Assembly: GCA_017458085.1 (NCBI GenBank)
Contig: JAFTGE010000110.1
Location: 1-39,045 of the forward strand
Direction: 5' to 3'
Length of the DNA stretch: 39,045 nt
Origin: Oscillospiraceae bacterium
GTDB lineage: Bacteria > Bacillota > Clostridia > Oscillospirales > Oscillospiraceae
A model generated the notes under the pieces. The model saw nothing but the letters and a program-made list of their open reading frames with translations, made no database searches and had not been told where the DNA came from. The position numbers and the translations under genes are program-made. Shown in pieces: positions 33,285-39,045 of the stretch. Each line of letters opens with the position of its first letter. Position 1 is the stretch's first letter.

Positions 33285-33316
33285 AAAAAACGACCGCTTT
33301 CGCGGTCGTTTTTTTC
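33285..33316. terminator. Bidirectional terminator before the glycosyltransferase gene's end
   Basis: AAAAAACGACCG-CTTTCG-CGGTCGTTTTTTT, between convergent genes. Confidence 0.92.
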
Positions 33317-33336
33317 TTGGAATGACACAGGTCCGT

Positions 33337-34368
33337 TTATTTTCTGTGCTTGATCTTTGTAAACAGTCTTGGCGCAAGCGTTCCGGCGGCTGCGACCAGA
33401 CGGAAGGTCAGGGCGTTGAGCGTCACGCTGCCCGTGCGGATCACCGCGCAGAGAAAGCGCACCGCAAAGCCGCCGAAAAGGTCGCGGCTGCGCGCAAGCA
33501 CCCGCTCATCCCGGATGACGCGGGCGATCTCCGCCCGCTTTTCCCGGCGCGTCAGCCGACAGGCGGGGGAGTAGAGCGTGGTCAGGCAGGAGAAAACGCT
33601 CTTCATAAACATATAGCGAAAGTCCCGGTCGTCGGTCACGCCGAAGCGCCGGCAGAGCTGCTCCATGCGCCGGTCAGACAGCAGGCAGACCTCAAACTTT
33701 TTGTCGTAATAGCGGGTGATCAGGCTCTCGCCCGGGTGCATGATATAGCGGTACTTGCACTCCGGCAGCACAGCGATGCTCCCGGCGCGCTCCAGGCAGT
33801 CGTAGATAAATAGCCGGTCCTCGCCCCAGCGGTAGTCCTGAAAGCGCGGCCCGTCGGGGAGGATCAGGTCGGCGCGGTAGAGCTTGCCCCAGACCTGGTT
33901 GAGGAGATTGGCCTTGTAAAGCCGCCCCAGCACCGGGCCGACGGTGTCGGGCGTCAGGTGCTGCTCCGGCTCGCAATAGCGCTGGACGCTGCCGTCGGGG
34001 TTCAGGATCTCAAAGCCCATCAGCACGAGATCCGCGCCCCGGCTGTTTTCAAAGGCGTATTCCACCGCGTCGGCGGGCATCTCATCGTCGGCGTCGGAGA
34101 ACATGACGTACTCCGTCCCGGCGGGCACCGCCTCAAGGCCGCGGTTTCGCGCCATGGCGGGGCCGCCGTTTGGAACCGTGATGGGCACAAGGCGCTCGTC
34201 CTCCGCCTGAAGGCGGGCGAGGATGGCGGCGGTGCCGTCGGTGGAGCCGTCGTTTACCACGATCAGCACAAGCTCAGAAACCGTCTGATTTAAGATGCTG
34301 CGCACCGAGGCCTCGATGGTTTCCGCCGCGTTGTAGGCGGGTATGATGATCGCTACCCGTGGACTCAT
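33337..34368 (-). CDS. Family 2 glycosyltransferase
   Basis: 343 residues with GGAGGT before the ATG. The GT-A fold is evident in VAIIIPAYNAAETIEASVRS, VVNDGSTDGT, GGPAMARNRG and the DxD-type metal site FSDADDEMP. The middle section with WGKLYRADLI and WGEDRLFIYDCLERA is typical of GT2 enzymes that build surface polysaccharides. The C-terminus is basic and helical with weakly hydrophobic stretches rather than clear membrane spans. Donor and acceptor are unknown. It starts 13 nt after the DUF2461 gene and is surely co-transcribed with it. Confidence 0.9.
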   Translation of the reverse strand: MSPRVAIIIPAYNAAETIEASVRSILNQTVSELVLIVVNDGSTDGTAAILARLQAEDERLVPITVPNGGPAMARNRGLEAVPAGTEYVMFSDADDEMPADAVEYAFENSRGADLVLMGFEILNPDGSVQRYCEPEQHLTPDTVGPVLGRLYKANLLNQVWGKLYRADLILPDGPRFQDYRWGEDRLFIYDCLERAGSIAVLPECKYRYIMHPGESLITRYYDKKFEVCLLSDRRMEQLCRRFGVTDDRDFRYMFMKSVFSCLTTLYSPACRLTRREKRAEIARVIRDERVLARSRDLFGGFAVRFLCAVIRTGSVTLNALTFRLVAAAGTLAPRLFTKIKHRK

Positions 34369-34381
34369 AGGCAGACCTCCG

Positions 34382-35065
34382 TCAATGGCTGCGCGTCATC
34401 TCTCCGGGGCAGGAGAGGTAGACCTCCATAAAATACTTGTACATGTCCATCAGCTGGATATAACCGTCCACCACTGTCTGCGGCAGCGCCGGGCTGTAAC
34501 CGGCCTCGCCCCAGTCGAAGGACTTGGACAGGCCCACCCGCTTGCGGTTGTACCAGGCGTTGAGCAGCGGATCGTCAAAGCTGCCCTTGGGACGGGTGTA
34601 ACCGGGTCCGTCCAGCTCCCAGCCGTCGCGCTCGGCTGCCTTAGCCAGACGCAGGAAGCGGGCGGGATTGGCGTCAATGCTGCGGCGGAAGGCGTCCATC
34701 TGCACGGGCGTGGCGCTGTAAAAACCGCAGCCGAAGCTGTATTCCGAGGGTCCGACCTCGAACCAGAACATCGGTCCCTCCAGCAGCACATCGCTGGCCT
34801 TGATGGAGAACCACATGTGGTCCTTGTAAGGTCCGCGGCCAAAGAGCCGCCGCGCGTCGCGGTAGATGCGCGAAACGTGCAGCCGGCCCTCAAAATCGGG
34901 GCAGCGGGCGTTCAGCTGCTCAAAGGTCTCGGCAGCCATCGCCTTGAAGGGGGTGTTGACAACGTCCTCAAATTCCTGCTTGTGGGCCAGGAACCAGGGC
35001 CGTTCGTTGTTAAAGGCCAGCTCCCAGAGGAAGCCGCCCGTCTTTTCCGTAAAACCTTGAAACAT
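34382..35065 (-). CDS. DUF2461-family protein
   Basis: 227 residues beginning MFQGFTEKTGGFLWELAFNN. The family features are FNNERPWFLAHKQEFEDVV, RIYRDARRLFGRGPYKDHMW (with its conserved R-x-x-R and K-D/H) and FEVGPSEYSFGCGFYSA. DUF2461 is widespread in bacteria and has no established biochemical function known to me. The protein is soluble, with no signal peptide. The ribosome site is weak. It lies upstream of the glycosyltransferase, but the pairing gives no clear clue. Confidence 0.87.
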   Translation of the reverse strand: MFQGFTEKTGGFLWELAFNNERPWFLAHKQEFEDVVNTPFKAMAAETFEQLNARCPDFEGRLHVSRIYRDARRLFGRGPYKDHMWFSIKASDVLLEGPMFWFEVGPSEYSFGCGFYSATPVQMDAFRRSIDANPARFLRLAKAAERDGWELDGPGYTRPKGSFDDPLLNAWYNRKRVGLSKSFDWGEAGYSPALPQTVVDGYIQLMDMYKYFMEVYLSCPGEMTRSH

Positions 35066-35155
35066 AAGAAACCTGTCTTTCTGATCGATTCTGTATTACT
35101 TTACCACAAATCGATCCTCTTTACAACAAAGAACGGAGAAAAGCGCGTTCGTCCA

Positions 35156-35184
35156 TTGACATTAAGAAAAAGCGGTAGTATGAT
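35156..35184 (+). promoter_or_regulatory. Sigma-A promoter of the kimA riboswitch transcript
   Basis: Perfect TTGACA, 17 nt, TATGAT, ending about 20 nt before the riboswitch begins. Confidence 0.87.
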
Positions 35185-35204
35185 TAGGGACGCTTAATGT
35201 CGTG

Positions 35205-35370
35205 TTAAGATTTCTTTGCGGAGATTTTGACCAACGGCAGCGGGAGACCCACTTTTCGGGGTGAATCCGTCCTTGACGGTAGGAAACCTTCTGTTCCGAA
35301 CCCGACAGCTAATCTCGTCAGCACCGGAAGGATCACGGCCGCCGTGCGCTTTTGCGCCGGGGGCGTGCTT
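35205..35370 (+). promoter_or_regulatory. c-di-AMP riboswitch (ydaO/yuaA class) aptamer
   Basis: The leader contains the conserved blocks of this class in the right order: CGGGAGACCCA, then GGGGTGAATCC, then GGTAGGAAACC, then CCGAACCCGACAGCTAATC and the following TCGTCAGCACCGG. It is followed by a terminator and by a KimA-type transporter gene, a classic target. The known class turns expression off when c-di-AMP is abundant. The limits given are approximate. Confidence 0.92.
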
Positions 35371-35372
35371 TG

Positions 35373-35399
35373 ACGTGCTGCCTGGCAGCACGTTTTTTC
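35373..35399 (+). terminator. Riboswitch expression-platform terminator
   Basis: CGTGCTG-CCTGG-CAGCACG with additional inner pairs, followed by TTTTTTC, placed between the aptamer and the start of kimA. Confidence 0.88.
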
Positions 35400-35433
35400 T
35401 TTATCTGTTTTTCATTTGGAAAGAAGGATCTGT

Positions 35434-37275
35434 GTGAGTAAGAAATCATTCAAGGATATCTTCATCGGCCCCGCGCTGGAGAACAACAAGCTCGAGGCCG
35501 AGAAGCTCAAGGTCGTCTGGGGTCTGCCCATCTATTCCAGCGACACCATTTCCTCCGTGGCCTACGCGGGGGAGGAGGTGTTGATGGTGCTGTTCCCGGT
35601 GATGGCGCTGGCGGCGACGCGCTCGCTGGTGTATGTCATGAGCGCGATCATCGGCCTGCTGGTGGTGCTGGTCTTCTGCTACCGTCAGACCATCGACGCC
35701 TACCCGCAGGGCGGCGGCGCCTATATCGTCGGCGCGGACAACTTCGGGGAGATTCCGGGTCTGGTTGCGGCCTCGGCGCTGCTGGTGTCCTATATCCTCA
35801 CGGTTGCGGTCTCCAGCTGCTCCGGCACGGCGGCGATTATCTCCGCCTTTCCCGCCGCTGCGCCCTATAAGCCCTGGATCGCTTTTGTCATCGTCTGCAT
35901 TCTGACCTGGGGCAACCTGCGCGGCCTGAGCGAGTCGGGCGTCATGTTCGGCCTGCCCACGTATTTCTTCATCGGCTCGCTGGTGGTGATGATCATCACG
36001 GGCTTTGTGAAGGTCTTCGTTCTGGGCTATGCGCCGCCCGCGCCCACGGAGATGATCCGGACCACCGGGGATATCACCGTTTTCCTGTTTTTGCAGGCCT
36101 TTGCCTCCGGCTGCACCGCGCTGACCGGTGTGGAGGCCGTCTCAAACGGCGTGCCCTCCTTCACCGATCCGGCCCCGAAAAACGCAAAGCTTGTGCTGAC
36201 GCTGATGGCCTGCGTGGTGGGCGTGACCTTTATCGGCGTGGCCGCGCTGACCGATCTCTACCACATCACCCCGCGGGAGAACGTCACCGCCATCGCCAGC
36301 CTTGCCGCCGCTATCTTCGGCAACGGCAGCGTCTTCTTCTACATCTTCCAGATCGCCACGGTCATCATTCTCTCCCTCGCGGCCAACACCGCCTTTGCGG
36401 GCATGCCGCTGCTGCTGGCCATGGTCGCGGGCGACGGGTATATGCCCCGGCAGTTTACCGTGCGCGGCGCGCGGCTGAACTTCTCCAACGGCATCCTGCT
36501 GATCTTCTTCGCCGCCTCGGTCCTGATCTTTGCCTTCAACGCCGACACCCATACCCTCCTGCCGCTCTACGCCTCGAGCGTGTTTGTGTCCTTCACCATC
36601 TCGCAGGCCGGCATGTTCACCCACTGGACGCGCCGCAAGGAGGGCGCCTGGAAGCACAAGGCGCTCATCAACGGCGTCGGCACCCTGGTGTGCTTTACCG
36701 TCTGCGCGCTGATTCTCGTCACCCGCTTTCTCGACGGCGCGTGGCTTGTGGTCATCATCATCCCGCTGCTGGTGCTGCTGATGAAGGCCATCAAGAAGCA
36801 CTATGACAAGGTCGCCGCCGACATTATTCTGCGCGGTGACGTCAAGGCCCTGGTGCAGCGCCGCGGCGCCACCAAGGTGCTCATGCCGGTCCAGTCGCTG
36901 ACCCGGCCCTTTGTCAAGGCGCTCAACTATACCCTGTCTCTGGGTGCGCCGGAGATCGAGTTTTACTATGTCGGCTCCGGCGACGGCCGGGAGCAGACGC
37001 TCAAAAAGCAGCTGGATGCGCTGGAGATCCCCGGCGCTCACTTCAGCTGTGACATTACCGAGCTGCGCAACGTCAACGAGGTGCTCTTAAACCACATCGA
37101 CGCCCTGGAGCAGGAGATGGGCCCCGGCCAGTCGCTGACGGTGGTGATGCCGCAGCTGACCTGTTCGGAAACCTGGACGGAGCTGCTGCACAACCAGACC
37201 TCGGTCAAGCTCAAGCTGGAGCTGAACAAGCGCCGCAACGTGACGGTTATTTCCGTGCCGTACATTTTGAAATAG
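35434..37275 (+). CDS. kimA: KimA-type potassium importer (APC superfamily)
   Basis: 613 residues from GTG 35434, which has AGAAGGA upstream; Bacillus KimA is 607 residues. About 12 membrane segments fill residues 30-460. YPQGGGAYIVGADNFGE, ILTVAVSSCSGTAAI, LRGLSESG, GCTALTGVEAVSNGVP and VRGARLNFSNGI match KimA/YdaO closely. The C-terminal 150 residues form the cytoplasmic domain of the dimer. KimA imports potassium with protons, and c-di-AMP inhibits it as well as shutting off its riboswitch. The promoter, riboswitch and gene form a complete potassium-homeostasis unit here. Confidence 0.94.
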   Translation: MSKKSFKDIFIGPALENNKLEAEKLKVVWGLPIYSSDTISSVAYAGEEVLMVLFPVMALAATRSLVYVMSAIIGLLVVLVFCYRQTIDAYPQGGGAYIVGADNFGEIPGLVAASALLVSYILTVAVSSCSGTAAIISAFPAAAPYKPWIAFVIVCILTWGNLRGLSESGVMFGLPTYFFIGSLVVMIITGFVKVFVLGYAPPAPTEMIRTTGDITVFLFLQAFASGCTALTGVEAVSNGVPSFTDPAPKNAKLVLTLMACVVGVTFIGVAALTDLYHITPRENVTAIASLAAAIFGNGSVFFYIFQIATVIILSLAANTAFAGMPLLLAMVAGDGYMPRQFTVRGARLNFSNGILLIFFAASVLIFAFNADTHTLLPLYASSVFVSFTISQAGMFTHWTRRKEGAWKHKALINGVGTLVCFTVCALILVTRFLDGAWLVVIIIPLLVLLMKAIKKHYDKVAADIILRGDVKALVQRRGATKVLMPVQSLTRPFVKALNYTLSLGAPEIEFYYVGSGDGREQTLKKQLDALEIPGAHFSCDITELRNVNEVLLNHIDALEQEMGPGQSLTVVMPQLTCSETWTELLHNQTSVKLKLELNKRRNVTVISVPYILK

Positions 37276-37280
37276 CGAAC

Positions 37281-37331
37281 AAAAAGCCCGTCAGGGCGGG
37301 CCGGTAAACGGCTCGCCCTGACGGGCTTTTT
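37281..37331. terminator. Bidirectional terminator between kimA and greA
   Basis: Arms AAAAAGCCCGTCAGGGCG and CGCCCTGACGGGCTTTTT around a loop that itself contains a GCCG/CGGC hairpin. Confidence 0.93.
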
Positions 37332-37362
37332 GCGGCGTGCAGCACCGCAGGTGCGTAGCTCC

Positions 37363-37866
37363 TTAGTACCCCAGCAGGGGCACGGAGCCGTCGTCCTCTC
37401 CCTTGGTGATGGCGCGGATCTCGGCCTCGTAGCTGTAGCTGTCGTTGACATGGACCTGGATCACATCGCCCACCTTGCGGCCCAGCACGGATTTGCCGAA
37501 GGGGGATTCCTTGCTGATCAGGCCCTTGCGCGGATCGGTGCGCACGGTGGTGACGACCTGGATGATCTGCGTCTCGTCGTCCTCGGGGATGTAGATCTCC
37601 ACCTTGTCGAACAGACCGACCTCGTCGGCGGCGGAGCGGTCATCGATGACCTTGGCGGATTTGATCATGCCTTCCAGATAGCGGATGCGGCTGCGGTTTT
37701 TATTCTGGGCCTGCTTGGCGGCCTTGTACTCAAAATTCTCGCTCAGGTCACCGAAGGCGCGGGTGCGCTTGACCTCCTCGATTAGGCCGGGCATCAGCTC
37801 CAGCCGGCGGTAGTCCAGCTCCTCCTGCATTTTTTTGATGTCTTCTCTTGTTAATTCGTCGTGCAT
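37363..37866 (-). CDS. greA: Transcription elongation factor GreA
   Basis: 167 residues from ATG 37866, with GAGG upstream; the frame extending into the repeat-rich DNA beyond is not likely coding. The N-terminal coiled coil (LTREDIKKMQEELDYRRLEL, then TRAFGDLSENFEYKAAKQAQ) ends in the acidic loop DLSEN that reaches the polymerase active site. The C-terminal FKBP-like domain contains LISKESPFGKSVLGRKVGD. It helps stalled RNA polymerase by stimulating transcript cleavage. It is probably monocistronic, with an unusual repeat-laden upstream region. Confidence 0.95.
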   Translation of the reverse strand: MHDELTREDIKKMQEELDYRRLELMPGLIEEVKRTRAFGDLSENFEYKAAKQAQNKNRSRIRYLEGMIKSAKVIDDRSAADEVGLFDKVEIYIPEDDETQIIQVVTTVRTDPRKGLISKESPFGKSVLGRKVGDVIQVHVNDSYSYEAEIRAITKGEDDGSVPLLGY

Positions 37867-37889
37867 GTCGTCCTCGCAAGCTCCGTATC

Positions 37890-38018
37890 GACTCGCTTCC
37901 GTGTAGCGACGCGAAAGCTCGCTCACTCCGCTGCTCGTCCTCTCAAATGCGAAGCAGTCGCTTCGCATTTGTAAAAGGCGCTGTAAGCGCCTTGTGACTC
38001 GCTTCCGTGTGGCGGAAG
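37890..38018. repeat. Repeat cluster upstream of greA
   Basis: A 19-base direct repeat, GACTCGCTTCCGTGT(A/G)GCG, occurs at 37890-37908 and 37996-38014. Between and within the copies lie a perfect 12-bp hairpin (CAAATGCGAAGC, loop AGTC, 37944-37971), AAGGCGC-TGTAA-GCGCCTT (37975-37993) and CTTCCG-TGTGG-CGGAAG (38002-38018). It has the look of a small non-coding interspersed element. Confidence 0.65.
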
Positions 38019-38037
38019 CCACCGACAGAGCTTTTCC

Positions 38038-38445
38038 TTATAAATCGATATTGATCGTGTTCAGGCCGTTTTTCTCAAACTCGGCCATGTACTCCTCCAT
38101 CCGGGCGGTCAGCTCGGAATAATCCTCCGGCTCGCTGGCCTCCAGCCCCAGATCGCGCCGGGCCAGCTCCTCGGCCAGAATGTTGAAAAACACCGCGTCT
38201 TCATAGTCGGCAATAGCCTCATGGATGCCGCCGTCCTCGTACGCGCGGGAGGGATAGATGTGCCCCTGCCAGTGCTGCACCAGGGCGCGCATGCCGTGGG
38301 CGGGCGCCAGCGCGAACAGCTTTTCCTGCACCCGGTCGTAAGCCTCAAAGCGGTCGTTGCCGCGGGCGGAGTTGAGGATCCAGTTCCCGATATAGACCAT
38401 GTCCAGCAGCAGCCGGTATTCCTTTTCGCTCATTTCGATGTTCAA
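38038..38445 (-). CDS. Hypothetical protein, about 135 residues
   Basis: The start is taken as TTG 38445, 8 nt after AGGAGG; GTG 38454 touches the ribosome site and ATG 38433 is another choice. The sequence is acidic and mostly helical: EMSEKEYRLLLDMVYIGNWI, then YEDAVFFNILAEELARRDLG, and a C-terminal helix ending NGLNTINIDL. There is no signal peptide, membrane segment or metal motif. I do not recognise the family with certainty. It is convergent with nothing and divergent from the racemase-like gene. Confidence 0.7.
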   Translation of the reverse strand: MNIEMSEKEYRLLLDMVYIGNWILNSARGNDRFEAYDRVQEKLFALAPAHGMRALVQHWQGHIYPSRAYEDGGIHEAIADYEDAVFFNILAEELARRDLGLEASEPEDYSELTARMEEYMAEFEKNGLNTINIDL

Positions 38446-38482
38446 CGCGTGCACCTCCTCCTGATTTTTGCTTTCATAGGAT

Positions 38483-38552
38483 TATAATGAGTATATGGCA
38501 AAGCGGCGCGGCGAAAAGCTGATTGGCTTTTCGCCATCACATAATCATTATA
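38483..38552. repeat. Imperfect palindrome of 70 bp in a divergent intergenic region
   Basis: The outer arms TATAATGAGTATATG and CACATAATCATTATA pair at 13 of 15 positions. A perfect 10-bp inner hairpin GGCGAAAAGC-TGATTG-GCTTTTCGCC lies in the middle. The remaining intergenic DNA to 38662 holds a possible TTGTAT-17-TATATT promoter for the plus-strand gene. Confidence 0.62.
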
Positions 38553-38662
38553 GCATTGCCCCGCGGCTAATTCCACAGGTAAACAATACAAATTTTGCTT
38601 GTATTAGGGGCCGCTTTGCGGTATATTTAATTGTCAACGTTTTTTCACGGGAGGGGAAGCGG

Positions 38663-39045
38663 ATGGATAAGCGGCCCATCGGTATCTACGATTCCGGCAT
38701 GGGGGGACTGACCTCGCTGAAAACCCTGCGCCGGCTGCTGCCGGAGGAGGACATTGTCTTCTTTGCCGACACCGGGCGGCTTCCCTACGGTCCGCGCCCG
38801 GGGGAGGAGCTTTGCCGCTTTGCCCGGCAGGATATGGACTTTCTCGCGCGCTATGACGTGAAGGTGATCCTCGCCGCCTGCGGCACCATCTCCAGCGCCG
38901 CCGCCGCGGAGCTGAAGCGCTATCCCGTCCCCGCCTTCGGCATCGTCCAGCCCGCGCTGGACACCATGGCCGCGCTGCCGGGGTCCGGCCCCCTGGGGGT
39001 CATCGCCACCGACGCCAGCATTCGCAGCGGCGCCTTTACCGACGC
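38663..39045 (+). CDS. murI: Glutamate racemase-like protein (3' end cut off by window)
   Basis: 127 residues are visible from an ATG preceded by GGGAGGGG. The frame is open to the window edge. IGIYDSGMGGLTSLKTLRRL (with the catalytic-site Asp-Ser), FFADTGRLPYG and VILAACGTISSAAA match the first half of glutamate racemase, which makes D-glutamate for peptidoglycan. The family's CNT triad is Cys73-Gly-Thr here, so the Asn is changed while the Cys is kept. The second catalytic Cys lies beyond the window. It may be MurI itself or a related Asp/Glu racemase. Confidence 0.82.
   Translation, partial: MDKRPIGIYDSGMGGLTSLKTLRRLLPEEDIVFFADTGRLPYGPRPGEELCRFARQDMDFLARYDVKVILAACGTISSAAAAELKRYPVPAFGIVQPALDTMAALPGSGPLGVIATDASIRSGAFTD

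Noticed and set aside
37867-38022. A 52-residue N-terminal extension of GreA
   Set aside because: The sequence is built from direct repeats and hairpins, GreA starts normally at 37866 with a ribosome site, and the family has no such extension.

Overview
The window looks like a chromosomal segment of an anaerobic, GC-rich Firmicute, most likely a gut clostridium of the Oscillospiraceae/Oscillospirales type. The grounds are strong AGGAGG-like ribosome sites, frequent TTG and GTG starts, sigma-A promoters, a PyrR attenuator, a c-di-AMP riboswitch ahead of a KimA-type potassium importer, a CD1247-type zinc-ribbon protein, electron-transfer flavoproteins for anaerobic metabolism, and short palindromic repeats between genes. 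The genus cannot be named from sequence alone. No rRNA, tRNA, CRISPR array, phage or transposase was seen.

Region 1 (1-18270) is a large block for CoA-thioester redox metabolism. It opens with the end of a GlcD-type flavin oxidase followed by etfB-etfA. These are separated by a bidirectional terminator from a PucR-type regulator on the minus strand. Divergent from the regulator runs a plus-strand array that closely mirrors the carnitine (cai/fix) system in gene content: CaiA-like acyl-CoA dehydrogenase, CaiC-like acyl-CoA ligase, FixA, FixB, a CaiB/BaiF CoA-transferase and a crotonase. It lacks the CaiT betaine transporter and CaiE. Instead it carries two GntP-family permeases, three different FabK/nitronate-monooxygenase-like flavoproteins and a hotdog thioesterase. 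The inferred job is uptake of an organic acid, CoA activation (ligase or CoA transfer), hydration/dehydration and flavin-linked reduction or oxidation of the acyl-CoA, with the Etf proteins carrying electrons. The substrate is unknown. Every intercistronic gap of about 50 nt or more in this array holds a hairpin without a T-tract.

Region 2 (18237-21240, minus strand) is pyrR-uraA (pyrP) behind a good sigma-A promoter and a recognisable PyrR-type attenuator. A MaoC-like hydratase follows uraA by 30 nt.

Region 3 (21419-28399) holds a small lipoprotein, an ECF-like sigma factor with an overlapping membrane partner gene, a lone MsmK/UgpC-type sugar ABC ATPase, a PG-binding/LysM/M14 peptidase and a DacF-like D,D-carboxypeptidase. 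A roughly 127-bp MITE-like palindrome lies between two identical terminators.

Region 4 (28564-39045) is housekeeping and signalling: an OmpR-type response regulator and kinase, an M24 aminopeptidase, efp, a zinc-ribbon protein, a DUF2461-glycosyltransferase pair, riboswitch-controlled kimA, greA, an unknown small protein and the 5' part of a glutamate-racemase-like gene. Several short interspersed repeats lie between these genes.
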